Part shown: positions 35,328 through 44,216 of the stretch, one piece after another
Layout of the letters: every line of letters starts with the position of its first letter
Numbering within the stretch: position 1 is the first letter of the stretch
Assembly: GCF_031458255.1 (NCBI RefSeq)
Contig: NZ_JAVDYC010000001.1
Span: 8,170,501-8,234,500, forward strand
Direction of reading: 5' to 3'
Length of the DNA stretch: 64,000 bases
DNA from: Catenuloplanes niger
Lineage (GTDB): Bacteria; Actinomycetota; Actinomycetes; Mycobacteriales; Micromonosporaceae
The notes under the pieces: generated by a model
Databases searched by the model: none
What the model was told of the DNA's origin: nothing
The model's input: only the letters and a program-made list of their open reading frames with translations
Made by a program: the position numbers and the translations under genes

Positions 35328-37165
35328 CCGCGCTGCTGCGGGCGGTGACCGGGTCGGCCGCGCTGACCGCGGGGCTCCGGGCGACGACCGCGGGGCTCCG
35401 GGTGGTGCCGCTCGCCGGGGCCGGGACGGTCGCCGGGCTGACCGCGACCGCGCTCGTCACCGGCGCGCTGCCGGTGCTGTTCGCGGTGGCGAGCAGCCAG
35501 GTCCTCGGCGCCTCGGCCGGGCCGGTGCGCGGCCCGCGGCTGCTGGTCTGGTTCGCGGTCGCGACCGGCGCGCTGCTGCTGCGCGAGGTGCTCGCGCAGG
35601 TCCGGACGGCGCTGGCCGAACTGGCCGCGCGCCGGATCGACGGCGCGGTGACCGCGCGGATGATGACCGCCGCGCTCGCCGACCCGGGCCTCACGTCACT
35701 GACCCGGCCGGCGACCGTGGACGCGCTGCGGATCGCCGCCCGCGAGCTGGAGGAGGGGGTACGCAGTCCCGGGCAGGCGGGCGCGGCCGCGGTGGTGCTG
35801 CTCGCCCGGGTCGTGGAGTGGGCCGGCTACTGCCTGTGCGTGGCGGTGGCGTTCGCATGGTGGGCCGGTGCCGTGCTGGCCGGTGTGGTGCTGCTGTTCC
35901 GGCACGCCCAGCGGTACGGGCTGCGCCGCTACGCCGCGGCCCGGGACGCGCTCGCCGGCCCGGAACGGGAGATCGACTACCTGCGGCGGCTGTCCGTCGC
36001 GCCGGACGCCGGCAAGGAGATCCGGGTCTTCGGGCTCGGCGGCTGGCTGCACGATCGGCTCGGCACGGCCTACCACGCCTGGCTGCACCCGCTGTGGGCG
36101 GCGCGGCGGGCCGCCTACCTGGCGCCGTTCCACCGGGTCACCGCGGTCGGCGTACCGGCCGTCGCGCTGGTGCTGGCCGCGCTCGGCGCGACCGGCGGGC
36201 ACCTGCCCGCCACCGCGTTCTTCCTGACCGTGCTGGCCACGCTCGGCGCGCTCCGGCTCGGTGAGTTCTATCCGGAGGTCGACCTGCAGACCACGGTCGG
36301 GATGCGCGCGCACGACGCGGTCGACCGCTTCGCCGGGCTGGCCGGGGGCGGCGCGCCGGCCGGGTCCGCCCCGGCACCCGGCGTGCGCGGCGAGATCCGG
36401 TTCGACGGCGTGAGGTTCACCTATCCCGGCCGGGACCGGCCCGTCCTCGACCGGCTCGACCTCGCGCTGCCGGCCGGGCGGTGCACCGCGATCGTCGGCG
36501 CGAACGGCGCGGGCAAGTCCACGCTGGTCAAGCTGCTGGCCCGGCTGCACGACCCGGACACCGGCCGGATCCTGGTCGACGGCGTGGACCTGGCCGGGAC
36601 GGACGTCGCGGCCTGGCGGCGCCGGATCGCGGTCACGTTCCAGGACTTCGCCCGGTACGAGATGTCCGCGGCGGACAACATCGGACTCGGCGCCGCGGGT
36701 CCGCTCGACGACCGGGCCGGCATCCGGGCCGCGGCCGCGGCCGCCGGGATCGCCGCCGACCTGGACCGGCTGCCGGCCGGGCTGGACACGCCGCTGGCAC
36801 CGCACCTGACCGGCGGGACCGACCTGTCCGGCGGCCAGTGGCAGCGGATCGCGCTGGCCCGGGCGGTGTTCGCGCTCCGGCACGGCGCCACCGTGCTGGT
36901 CCTGGACGAGCCGACGGCCAGCCTCGACGTCCGCACCGAGGCCCGGTTCTTCGACGAGTTCGCCGAGCTGACCCGGGGCGCGACCACCGTGCTGGTGTCG
37001 CACCGGTTCGCCACCGTCCGGCACGCCGACCACATCGTGGTCCTCGCCGGCGGCCGGGTCGCCGAGCGCGGCACCCACGACGAGCTGATCGCGCTCGGCG
37101 GCGACTACGCGCGGATGTACGGCCTGCAGGCCGCCCGCTACCACGACCGGCAGGTGCCCGCATGA
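35324..37165 (+). CDS. ABC exporter half-transporter A (TMD-NBD fusion)
   Basis: A 613-residue fused permease-ATPase. The N-terminal membrane domain (about 25-320) is Ala/Val/Leu-rich with up to six helices. The ATPase domain has Walker A GANGAGKST (about 391), Q-loop FQDFARYEMSAADNIGLG, signature LSGGQWQR (about 501), Walker B VLVLDEPTASLD and the H-loop SHRF. The FQDF.RYE form of the Q-loop region is common in actinobacterial exporters of peptides and natural products, for example RamA/RamB-like pairs. It overlaps the GT2 gene by ATGA and the second transporter by ATGA. Presumably it forms a heterodimer with the next protein to export the operon's product. Confidence 0.9.
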   Translation: MTALLRAVTGSAALTAGLRATTAGLRVVPLAGAGTVAGLTATALVTGALPVLFAVASSQVLGASAGPVRGPRLLVWFAVATGALLLREVLAQVRTALAELAARRIDGAVTARMMTAALADPGLTSLTRPATVDALRIAARELEEGVRSPGQAGAAAVVLLARVVEWAGYCLCVAVAFAWWAGAVLAGVVLLFRHAQRYGLRRYAAARDALAGPEREIDYLRRLSVAPDAGKEIRVFGLGGWLHDRLGTAYHAWLHPLWAARRAAYLAPFHRVTAVGVPAVALVLAALGATGGHLPATAFFLTVLATLGALRLGEFYPEVDLQTTVGMRAHDAVDRFAGLAGGGAPAGSAPAPGVRGEIRFDGVRFTYPGRDRPVLDRLDLALPAGRCTAIVGANGAGKSTLVKLLARLHDPDTGRILVDGVDLAGTDVAAWRRRIAVTFQDFARYEMSAADNIGLGAAGPLDDRAGIRAAAAAAGIAADLDRLPAGLDTPLAPHLTGGTDLSGGQWQRIALARAVFALRHGATVLVLDEPTASLDVRTEARFFDEFAELTRGATTVLVSHRFATVRHADHIVVLAGGRVAERGTHDELIALGGDYARMYGLQAARYHDRQVPA

Positions 37166-38922
37166 TCTCCACGGCCGTCCTGCTGCTGCGCAACGCGTGG
37201 CGCGCCGACCCGCGCCGCATCCTGACCGCGGCCGGGTTCGCGCTCGGCGGCGCGCTGGCCGGCCCACTGATCGCCGCCGCGCTCGCCGCGATGACCGGCG
37301 CGGTGCTCACCGGGCGCCCGGTGGCCGCCGCCGTGTCCGGTGCGGCCGTGGCCGTGCTGGCCGTGGCCGCGCTGACGTTCACCCACTTCGGGCACGTCTT
37401 CTGGTTCGAACTGTCCGAACTGGCCGAGCTCGACTTCGACCGGGACCTGGCCGCGCTCTCCAACGGCTCGGACGGCATCGCGCACCACGAGCGCGCGGAC
37501 CTGGCCGACCGGTTCACGCTGCTGCAGCGGGAGAGCCGGCAGTTCCACACCGGGCTCGGCGCGGTGCTCGGCCTCGGCGGCCTGGTGCTGGCCGTGCCGG
37601 TCACCGCGGTGCTGCTCGCCCGGGTCAGCCCGCTGCTGCTGTTCCTGCCGCTGGCCGTGCTGCCGCCGCTGGCCGCGGCCCGCCTCGCCGAGCGGGTCCT
37701 GGACCGGGCCCGGACCGCGGCGGCCGAGCCGACCCGGGTGGCGCGGCACCTGTTCGGGCTGGTCACCTCCCCGCGGTACGCCGGCGAGCTGCGCGTCGCC
37801 GGGGTGGGCGGGCTCCTGCTGGACCGGCACGCGGCACTGTGGCGGACCGCCACCGGGCTGCTCACCGCGGGTCAGCTGCGTGCCGCCGCGATCCGTGCGG
37901 CGGGTCAGGCGCTGTTCGCGCCGGCCTACGGCGCGGCCGTGCTCGTCGCGGTCGACCGGGCGGCCGGGGCCGGCACCGTCGTGCTCGTGGTCGCGCTGGC
38001 CGTGCAGGTCAACGCGCAGTTCACCGCCGCGGTGGCGCTGGTGCGGGACCTGCAGCGGATCGACACCGCGTACCGGCACGCGGCCGAGGTGCGGGCCGCG
38101 GTCGCGGGCACCGGCGCCACCGGCGACGGCGAGGTGCCGGACCGGCTGCGGACCGGCATCACGCTCGACGGCGTCTCGTTCCGGCGCCCCGGCGCGGACC
38201 GGGCGGTGCTGCGGGACGTGCACCTGACGCTGCCGGCCGGCGCCACGGTCGCGGTGATCGGCGAGAACGGTGCCGGCAAGTCCACCCTGATCAAGCTGCT
38301 GTGCGGCCTGTACACGCCGACCACCGGACGAATCCTGGTGGACGGCGTGGACCTGCGGCGGATCCCGGCGGCCCGCTGGCGGGACCGGCTGTCGGCCGGT
38401 TTCCAGGACCACGTCCGCTTCGAGTTCCCGGTCCGGGAGACCGTGGGCGTGGGTGACCTGCCGCGGCTCGGCGACGACCGGGCGGTACGCGACGCGCTGT
38501 CCCGGGCCGGCGCGGAGGCGATGGTCGACGCGCTTCCGCGCGGCCTGGACTCGCCGCTGGGCACCGCCTACACCGACGGCACCGGCCTGTCCGGCGGCCA
38601 GTGGCAGCGGCTGGCGCTCGGCCGGGCGTTCATGCGCCGTACGCCGCTGCTGCTGGTGCTGGACGAGCCGGCGTCCGCGCTGGACCCCGATGCCGAGCAC
38701 CGGCTCTTCGACCGGTACGCGGCCCAGGCCTCGGCCGTCGCCGCGCGCGCCGGTGCGATCACCGTGTTCGTCTCGCACCGGTTCTCGACCGTCCGCGCCG
38801 CCGACCTGATCGTGGTGCTGCGCGACGGCCGGGTCGCCGAGGCCGGCGACCACGAGACCCTGCTGGCCGCGGGCGGCGCGTACGCCGGCCTCTATGCGGT
38901 GCAGGCCGCCGCGTACCGCTGA
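37162..38922 (+). CDS. ABC exporter half-transporter B (TMD-NBD fusion)
   Basis: A 586-residue partner of the preceding exporter. The membrane domain (about 1-320) is followed by an ATPase with Walker A GENGAGKST (about 367), FQDHVRFEFPVRETVGVGD, signature LSGGQWQR (about 475), Walker B LLLVLDEPASALD and an H-loop in SHRF. In the D-loop ASALDPD stands where the partner has ASLDVR; both sites look able to hydrolyse ATP. Its ATG overlaps the preceding stop. It is the last gene of the operon; a 10-bp perfect hairpin (38938-38965) separates it from the convergent regulator gene. Confidence 0.9.
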   Translation: MISTAVLLLRNAWRADPRRILTAAGFALGGALAGPLIAAALAAMTGAVLTGRPVAAAVSGAAVAVLAVAALTFTHFGHVFWFELSELAELDFDRDLAALSNGSDGIAHHERADLADRFTLLQRESRQFHTGLGAVLGLGGLVLAVPVTAVLLARVSPLLLFLPLAVLPPLAAARLAERVLDRARTAAAEPTRVARHLFGLVTSPRYAGELRVAGVGGLLLDRHAALWRTATGLLTAGQLRAAAIRAAGQALFAPAYGAAVLVAVDRAAGAGTVVLVVALAVQVNAQFTAAVALVRDLQRIDTAYRHAAEVRAAVAGTGATGDGEVPDRLRTGITLDGVSFRRPGADRAVLRDVHLTLPAGATVAVIGENGAGKSTLIKLLCGLYTPTTGRILVDGVDLRRIPAARWRDRLSAGFQDHVRFEFPVRETVGVGDLPRLGDDRAVRDALSRAGAEAMVDALPRGLDSPLGTAYTDGTGLSGGQWQRLALGRAFMRRTPLLLVLDEPASALDPDAEHRLFDRYAAQASAVAARAGAITVFVSHRFSTVRAADLIVVLRDGRVAEAGDHETLLAAGGAYAGLYAVQAAAYR

Positions 38923-38937
38923 ACGCGCCCCGGGGCG

Positions 38938-38965
38938 GGTGTGGTGGGCCTCGCTCCACCACACC
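38938..38965. terminator. Hairpin between the exporter operon and the convergent regulator
   Basis: GGTGTGGTGG and CCACCACACC form a perfect 10-bp stem with an 8-base loop, between the ends of convergent genes at 38922 and 38969. It is probably bidirectional. Confidence 0.7.
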
Positions 38966-38968
38966 TCC

Positions 38969-39502
38969 CTAGTGGGACGCGTAGCGGAAGCCGACGCCGC
39001 GGACCGAGAGGATGCGGGCGGAGGTGCCGATGTCGGCCAGCTTGCGGCGGACGCGGCGGACGACGGAGTGCAGGTCGGAGCCGCGGCCGAGGTGCTCGTT
39101 GCCCCAGACCTCGAGGTGCAGCTGCTTGTAGGTCCACACCTGGCCGGGCGAGCCGACCAGGCAGTTCAGGAAGTCGTGCTCCAGCGGGGTGAGGCTGACC
39201 TCGCGGTCCCGCCAGCGCAGCACGCGCCGGTCGGAGTCGACGCGCAGCGCCGGTTGCTCCGCGACGACCGGGGCCGCCGCCGGTGGCGTGGCCATGGTCG
39301 CGGTGGCGGTCGCGGTCGCGGCGAGCGTCGTGATCACGGTCGACTCGGGGGAGCCGACGATGTCGAGGAACTGGCGGGCCTGGTCGACGCTGGAGACGAT
39401 CAGGAACGCCTCGGTGTCGCCGAGCAGCCGGGCCAGCCGGCGTCGGTCGTCCGGCGTGGCCGCGATGCCGATGGTCAATGATGTGACCGGGATCTCCGTC
39501 AT
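38969..39502 (-). CDS. Winged-helix (OmpR-type) transcriptional regulator
   Basis: A 178-residue regulator. The C-terminal 100 residues form an OmpR/PhoB DNA-binding winged helix: RVLRWRDREVSLTPLEHDFLNCLVGSPGQVWTYKQLHLEVWGN, SDLHSVVRRVRRKLADIG and the terminal ILSVRGVGFRY. The N-terminal 60 residues (SLTIGIAATPDDRRRLARLLGDTEAFLIVSS) look like a degenerate receiver or sensor lacking the phospho-acceptor Asp pattern. An Ala/Thr-rich linker joins them. GGAGG 7 bases before the ATG at 39502 fixes the start. It is convergent with the exporter operon, with an AT-rich divergent promoter region on its other side. Control of the operon is possible but not shown. Confidence 0.87.
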   Translation of the reverse strand: MTEIPVTSLTIGIAATPDDRRRLARLLGDTEAFLIVSSVDQARQFLDIVGSPESTVITTLAATATATATMATPPAAAPVVAEQPALRVDSDRRVLRWRDREVSLTPLEHDFLNCLVGSPGQVWTYKQLHLEVWGNEHLGRGSDLHSVVRRVRRKLADIGTSARILSVRGVGFRYASH

Positions 39503-39789
39503 GCCGCACCTCCGGAATTCCCCGGAAACCGGGAGCCACGCTGTGATGGCGATCAATTGGCATGGACCCTAATCCCGGATTGTCACGTGCCGGTTAAGAA
39601 ACTGCTGGTCTGCCACCGGTTGTTGTCGTATGTGCGACACGCAGCGACGAATTGGAATTTCTCGATTTTTACATCCGCAAAATAGCAGCCAATGCGTATT
39701 GGATCGCCGCAGAACGGGTATGAGACCGAGCACCGCGGGGCCGCCACGGCCCGCGGCATGCCGTACCGGAACGTACGTGAGGAGCTGCC
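39503..39789. promoter_or_regulatory. AT-rich divergent promoter region
   Basis: The gap between divergent genes is the AT-richest stretch in this part of the window (notably 39640-39700, with GATTTTTACATCC and CAAAATAGC). It includes a small inverted repeat TGTCG/CGACA near 39626-39641. It should contain promoters for the winged-helix gene and the HPF-like gene; exact boxes are not clear. Confidence 0.4.
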
Positions 39790-40200
39790 ATGACTACCGC
39801 CGCGAGCCCGGCCACCGTCGCCACCTGCCTGCGGGTCGGCGCCGGATTCTCCCAGGGGGACCGGAACTGGATCGCCGAGCAGTTCGCCACGCTGGACGCG
39901 CGCCTCGCCTCCTTCGACGTCGACGCCACCGAACTGGAGGTGTCGGTCAAGGACCGGGAGGCGAAGGGCCAGAAGGTCACGCTGGAGTGCTGGATCGCCG
40001 GCCGCCCGAAGATCGTCACCACCTCGACCGAGGAGGACCTGCACGCCGCGCTGAACGACGTGCGTGACGACCTGCGCCGCAAGCTCAACGACTCGAAGTC
40101 CCGCCAGGAGCCGCGGAACAACCGGCACCTGCGCGAGGGCCGGCCGGAGATCGAGGAGCCGGAGCTGATCCCGGCCGAGGGTCTCCCGGCCCGCGACTGA
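39790..40200 (+). CDS. HPF/RaiA-like ribosome-associated protein
   Basis: A 136-residue protein whose first about 105 residues fit the S30AE/hibernation-promoting-factor pattern: FSQGDRNWIAEQFATLDARLASF, TELEVSVKDREAKGQKVTLECWIAG, KIVTTSTEEDLHAALNDVRDDLRRKL. This is the beta-alpha-beta-beta-beta-alpha order of the domain. It lacks the C-terminal dimerisation domain of long-form HPF; instead a charged tail (HLREGRPEIEEPELIP) follows. The expected role is binding the 30S decoding region in stationary phase or stress; this remains a fold-level inference. GAGGAG precedes the ATG, and a 32-nt perfect palindrome terminates it. Confidence 0.68.
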   Translation: MTTAASPATVATCLRVGAGFSQGDRNWIAEQFATLDARLASFDVDATELEVSVKDREAKGQKVTLECWIAGRPKIVTTSTEEDLHAALNDVRDDLRRKLNDSKSRQEPRNNRHLREGRPEIEEPELIPAEGLPARD

Positions 40201-40217
40201 CCGCCGGCGGTACGTGA

Positions 40218-40249
40218 CGAAGGGCCCCGGCGCGCGCCGGGGCCCTTCG
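40218..40249 (+). terminator. Perfect 32-nt palindrome after the HPF-like gene
   Basis: CGAAGGGCCCCGGCGC and its exact reverse complement lie side by side 18 bases after the stop, folding into a very stable hairpin. It is probably the terminator of the HPF-like gene. Confidence 0.8.
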
Positions 40250-40362
40250 CCGGGCCGGTGCCGGGTGACGACGCGCACGACCGCGCCCGGTCGCGGCCGC
40301 CGCATGGCACCGTCTCCCGTAGGACCTCCGACGGCCGGAGGCGACCGAGGAGCCTCGCGACG

Positions 40363-41691
40363 ATGACCACGACCACACCGGACGCGCACAGGTCCGCGGA
40401 CGACGAACCGTGGACGGACACGCCGGTGCGTGTCGCCGGCGGCCTGCTGCGCGGGCGCCGGGAGAACGGCCTGACCGTGCTGCGCGGCGTCCGGTACGCG
40501 ACCGCCGCCCGCTTCGCCGCGCCGGAGCCCGAGCCGCCGTGGGACGGCGAGCGGGACGCGCTCGCGGACGTGGGCGTGCCACCGCAGCCCGCGTCCCGGC
40601 CCACCTCACCGCTGGGCGTGATCACGGTCGGCACGCCGACCGAGGACTGCCTGCGCCTCACCGTCGCCACCCCGGCCGCGGACGACCGCCGCCGCCCGGT
40701 GCTGGTCTTCCTGCACGGCGGCGGCTACCGCTCCGGCAGCGCGGCCTGGGGGCGGTACGACGTACGCCGCCTGGCCCGCGAGGGCGACCTGGTGGTGGTC
40801 GGCGTCGGCAGCCGGATCGGCGCGCTCGGCTGGCTGCGCCTGCCCGGTCTCGCGCCCGGCAACCTCGGGCTGGCCGACCAGGTGACGGCGCTGCGCTGGA
40901 TCCGGGACAACATCGCCCACCTGGGCGGCGACCCGGATCGGATCACGTTGGCCGGCCACTCCTCCGGCGCGCACGCGGTCGTCTGCCTGATCGGGGTGCC
41001 GGCCGCGCGCGGGCTGTTCCACCGGGCGATCGTGCAGAGCCCGCCGCTCGGCCTCGGGCTGGGCTCGCCGGCCGCGTCCGCGCGGGCGTCCGCCGCGTTC
41101 CTGCGCCGGCTCGGCACGGACCCGCGCTCGGCCGGCGTCGCGGAGGTCGTCGCGGCCCAGGAGCGCGCCGAACGGGACCTGGCGGTGCGCACGGTCGGCG
41201 GGCTGGTGCCCGCGTTCATGCCGGTCGCGGGCGCGGACCTGCTGCCGGCGCCGGACGCCTGGCGGGCCGCCGCGGTGGAGAACGCACCACACCTGCAGAT
41301 CATCGCGGGTACGGCGGACCGCGAACTCGCGTACTTCTTCCGCAACACGCCGCTGGCCACGGTGCCGGGCCTGGAGCGGACGTCGACCGGGCGCGTCTTC
41401 ACCCGCCCCACGCAGCGCTTCGCGGAGCTGATGGCCGCGGGTGGCGCGCGCGTGCACACGTACCGGGTCGGTGCGTCCGGCCCCGGGCTGCCGCTGCGCG
41501 GCGCGCACTGCGGTGAGCTGCCGTGGCTGTTCGGCACGGAGCCGGACTGGGCCGGCGCGCCCATCCTGAACGGCCGCTCCTGGGCCGAGGTCGACGCGGA
41601 CGGCGCCCCGATGCGCGCCGCCTGGCTGCGCTTCACCGCCACCGGCGACCCCGGCTGGCCCGCCGACCCGGCCCACCCGCACCGCTTCTGA
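40363..41691 (+). CDS. Type B carboxylesterase
   Basis: A 442-residue alpha/beta-hydrolase of the carboxylesterase/para-nitrobenzyl esterase family, without a signal peptide. The N-terminal GGLLRGRRENGLTVLRGVRYATA and EDCLRLTV match the family. The oxyanion hole is HGGGY, the nucleophile is S200 in GHSSG (family usual GESAG), and GNLGLADQVTALRWIRDNIAHLGGDPDRITL is diagnostic. The catalytic His is probably in AHCGELPWLF. It hydrolyses esters of unknown origin. The start at 40363 is supported by GAGGAG about 10 bases upstream. It stands alone, downstream of a strong terminator. Confidence 0.9.
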   Translation: MTTTTPDAHRSADDEPWTDTPVRVAGGLLRGRRENGLTVLRGVRYATAARFAAPEPEPPWDGERDALADVGVPPQPASRPTSPLGVITVGTPTEDCLRLTVATPAADDRRRPVLVFLHGGGYRSGSAAWGRYDVRRLAREGDLVVVGVGSRIGALGWLRLPGLAPGNLGLADQVTALRWIRDNIAHLGGDPDRITLAGHSSGAHAVVCLIGVPAARGLFHRAIVQSPPLGLGLGSPAASARASAAFLRRLGTDPRSAGVAEVVAAQERAERDLAVRTVGGLVPAFMPVAGADLLPAPDAWRAAAVENAPHLQIIAGTADRELAYFFRNTPLATVPGLERTSTGRVFTRPTQRFAELMAAGGARVHTYRVGASGPGLPLRGAHCGELPWLFGTEPDWAGAPILNGRSWAEVDADGAPMRAAWLRFTATGDPGWPADPAHPHRF

Positions 41692-41893
41692 CCGCCGTTC
41701 CCCGGTACGCCCACGGCCCCGGCCCATCCGGCTGTCCGGTGGACCACGGGCGGGGCGTCGGCGGCCGCCCGGGCGGCGACGCGCGCGATCAGCCCGGCCG
41801 GCCGTGCCGTGCGGCGGCCCGATGTGGCGTGCATCCGCTCGGCCGGCCGCGCTCAGGCGACGTCCACCAGGTCCGCCACCCGCCACGCGCCGG

Positions 41894-43753
41894 TCAGGAG
41901 GCCTCGGCCGGCCGGGCGGGTGGGGCGGCCGCGCGCCAGCGGGCCAGGTTCGCGCGTGCGGAGGCGGTGCCCGGGTGCTCGGGACCGAGCACCGCCTCGC
42001 AGTCCGCCAGCAGGCCCGCGAACGCGGCCACCGCACCGGCGGAGTCCCCGGCCAGCCCGCGCGCGTACGCGAGGTTGCTCCGGCACGTCCACGTGTTCGC
42101 GTGATGCGCGCCGAGCACCTGTGCCGACTCCGCGAGCAGCACCTCGTACGCGGCGACCGCGCTCTCCGCGTCACCGGACTCGCCCAGCCAGCGGGCCGCG
42201 TTCCCGCGCGCCAGCAGCGCCCGCGGGTGGTCCGCGCCGAGCAGCCGGCCGGTGTCCGCGGCCAGCCGCGCGCTCGCCGCGGCCGCGCCCGCCGGGTCGC
42301 CGGCCGCGCCCCGGCTGTGACACGCGCGGGCCCGCACCGGGTGCAGCGCCACCGCGTCACCGGCCGCGCCGAGCAACGCGTCCGTGCCGGCCCGCAGCCG
42401 GGCCGCGTACCCGGGATCGCGCTCCTCGTCCGGCCAGGCCTCCAGGACCGCCTCCGCCGCGGCCGTGGCCGCGTCCGCCAGCTCGGCCGCGGACAGGTCG
42501 TCCAGCAGCAGCCGGCGTACCAGCGGGTGCAGCGTCACCGTGGTCTCGTCCGCGACGACCAGGCCCAGCCGGTGCAGCGCGGCCAGCCCGGTGCGGATCT
42601 CCGTCGCGTCCAGCGGGCCGCCCGTGGCCGCGTGCGTGCACAGCCAGTCCCGGGCCGTCGCGGTGATCAGCACCGGCACCGGGACGCCGGCCGGGTCCAG
42701 CACCGCGGACAGTGCCAGCAGCGGGGTGGCCAGGCCGGCCGGCTCGGCGCGGTCCGCGGCCTCGACCGCGAGCGCCAGCGACGCCGCGACCGCGCGCTCC
42801 GGGTCCCGGTGCACGCCGGTGCCGCGCGCGGCCAGCCGCCGCCGGTACCAGGAGCAGGGCAGCGTCTCCTCGGCCAGGAACGCGCCGGCCAGCGCGACCG
42901 CGAGCGGCAGCCCGCCGAGATCGGCCGCGACGCCGTCCGGGTCGTCGACCAGGTCCGGCCGCCGGGCCAGCCGGGCGCGCAGGAAGTCACGCGCCTCGGT
43001 CCGGGTGAACGCGGGCAGTGGTACGTCCCGGCCCTGCACGGCCGTGGCCGGCAACCGGGTGGTGATCACGGTGCGGCCGCCCGGCGGTGGCAGCAGCCCC
43101 TCCAGGTCCGCCGCGTCCGTGACGTCGTCCAGCACCACCAGCCAGCGACGGTCCTCGCCGGTGAGCGCGTCCGGCAGCGGCCGTCCCAGCTCGGCGGCGG
43201 CCCGGCCGTACCCGCTGATGATCTGGTCCTGGGAACCGGCCGGGATCCAGAGCAGCAGGTCGATCTCGCGCCCCCGCCACAGCTCCTCGGCCAGGTGCGC
43301 GGCCGCCTGCGTCTTGCCGGCGCCACCGGGCCCGGTCAGCACCCACCGGCCCGGCCGCGCCGCGATGCCGCGCACCGACGCGCGCGGCTGATGGCCGTCG
43401 GCCGGCCGGGGGACCGCGCCGATCCGGCACCGGTCCGCGTCGCGGGTGGTGACGCGCTGCCGGGGGAACGCACGTTCGTAGAGCTCACGCCAGGCGGTCA
43501 TGGTCAGCTCCTGCGCCGCTAGCGGACGTTGCCGGCTGGCCGCGTATCCGGCGCACCCGTCGATGAACGCCTCGACCGTGGCCCAGCGCATGCCGCCGGA
43601 GCCGCCGGTGACCGCGGCGAGCGCTGATCGGCTGACCCGGTGCCCCCGGCGGTGCGCGTGATCCTTCAGGCTGTCCGCCTTCGGGAGTCCGGCACTGGTG
43701 TGCAGGCGGCGAAGTCGCTGCCGCAGCATGTCCACCGGGCGCTCGTCGGGCAC
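41894..43753 (-). CDS. STAND NTPase: HTH-like head, NB-ARC ATPase, TPR tail
   Basis: A 619-residue signal-transduction ATPase. The head (about 1-75, MLRQRLRRLHTSAGLPKADSLKDHAHRRGHRVSRSALAAV) resembles the small helical domain that precedes NB-ARC in actinobacterial regulators. The NB-ARC part has P-loop GPGGAGKTQ (141-148), Walker B RRWLVVLDDV, a VITTRLP sensor, and GLPLAVALAGAFL. Winged-helix and TPR-like repeats follow (GADHPRALLARGNAARWLGESGDAESAVAAYEVLL and the next copy). Such proteins act as nucleotide-gated switches in transcription or anti-phage defence; no toxic effector domain is visible here. The GTG at 43753 has AGGAGG 7 bases upstream. Confidence 0.85.
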   Translation of the reverse strand: MPDERPVDMLRQRLRRLHTSAGLPKADSLKDHAHRRGHRVSRSALAAVTGGSGGMRWATVEAFIDGCAGYAASRQRPLAAQELTMTAWRELYERAFPRQRVTTRDADRCRIGAVPRPADGHQPRASVRGIAARPGRWVLTGPGGAGKTQAAAHLAEELWRGREIDLLLWIPAGSQDQIISGYGRAAAELGRPLPDALTGEDRRWLVVLDDVTDAADLEGLLPPPGGRTVITTRLPATAVQGRDVPLPAFTRTEARDFLRARLARRPDLVDDPDGVAADLGGLPLAVALAGAFLAEETLPCSWYRRRLAARGTGVHRDPERAVAASLALAVEAADRAEPAGLATPLLALSAVLDPAGVPVPVLITATARDWLCTHAATGGPLDATEIRTGLAALHRLGLVVADETTVTLHPLVRRLLLDDLSAAELADAATAAAEAVLEAWPDEERDPGYAARLRAGTDALLGAAGDAVALHPVRARACHSRGAAGDPAGAAAASARLAADTGRLLGADHPRALLARGNAARWLGESGDAESAVAAYEVLLAESAQVLGAHHANTWTCRSNLAYARGLAGDSAGAVAAFAGLLADCEAVLGPEHPGTASARANLARWRAAAPPARPAEAS

Positions 43754-44216
43754 CGCGCGTCCTCCTCGCCACGATCGGTTGCCGCACGTCACACTGCTCG
43801 CGCGGTCAGGCGAACACGGACGGTAGTGCCGGCTGGAATCCCGCGACGGACAGCGCGTCCGGGGGTCGCCCGATCAGGCGTGGGGTGATCACTCGGTCGG
43901 TGGCGCCGGCGTCCCCGGTCGGCGGCGAGGCCGCGCATGGTCCGCGGCCCGCCGCCAGTCGGAGGTCGAACAGCCCCTTCCGGCGAGGCGCGCCGCCCCG
44001 TGGCACCCGCTCCGCCGTTTCGACCACTCGGGGCAGGTTAGTCAAATTTGCGACGCCACCGAAACGGTCGTTGATCCATCCCGGCCGCCCGGACGGCCCA
44101 GGCCGCCGTCCACCGTCCGGTCAACCACGCTTGACCCCGGCCCGGGGACACGGGTCCTGCCGGCGTCTCGACCGCGGGCTTGACCCTGGCCCGGGGACAG
44201 GGTTTCTACTGGCGCC
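43754..44216. other. 463-bp gap with a repeated TTGACC-containing block
   Basis: No gene was recognised. Near its right end a 25-base block occurs twice (44129-44153 and 44178-44202); both copies carry TTGACC followed by a GGCCCGGGGACA core. Confidence 0.5.
44129..44202. repeat. Two direct repeats upstream of a membrane-protein gene
   Basis: Copies at 44129-44153 and 44178-44202 start 49 bases apart and agree at 23 of 25 positions. Each contains GCTTGACCC and GGCCCGGGGACA. The second TTGACC (44180-44185) could be the -35 box of the gene that starts at 44217. Confidence 0.75.

Noticed and set aside
35324-38922. Two transporter genes as one importer
   Set aside because: Each protein carries both membrane and ATPase domains and no binding protein is encoded nearby, so export is the reasonable reading.
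31767-39502. Lanthipeptide (ram-like) or other RiPP cluster
   Set aside because: The exporter pair looks RamA/RamB-like, but there is no LanC/LanM/LanKC enzyme, radical SAM protein, YcaO or small precursor frame with a leader in the flanks that I could see.
43806-44045. A 79-codon minus-strand frame
   Set aside because: No ribosome-binding site, mixed composition, and no similarity to anything I recognise; the sequence reads like inter-gene DNA.
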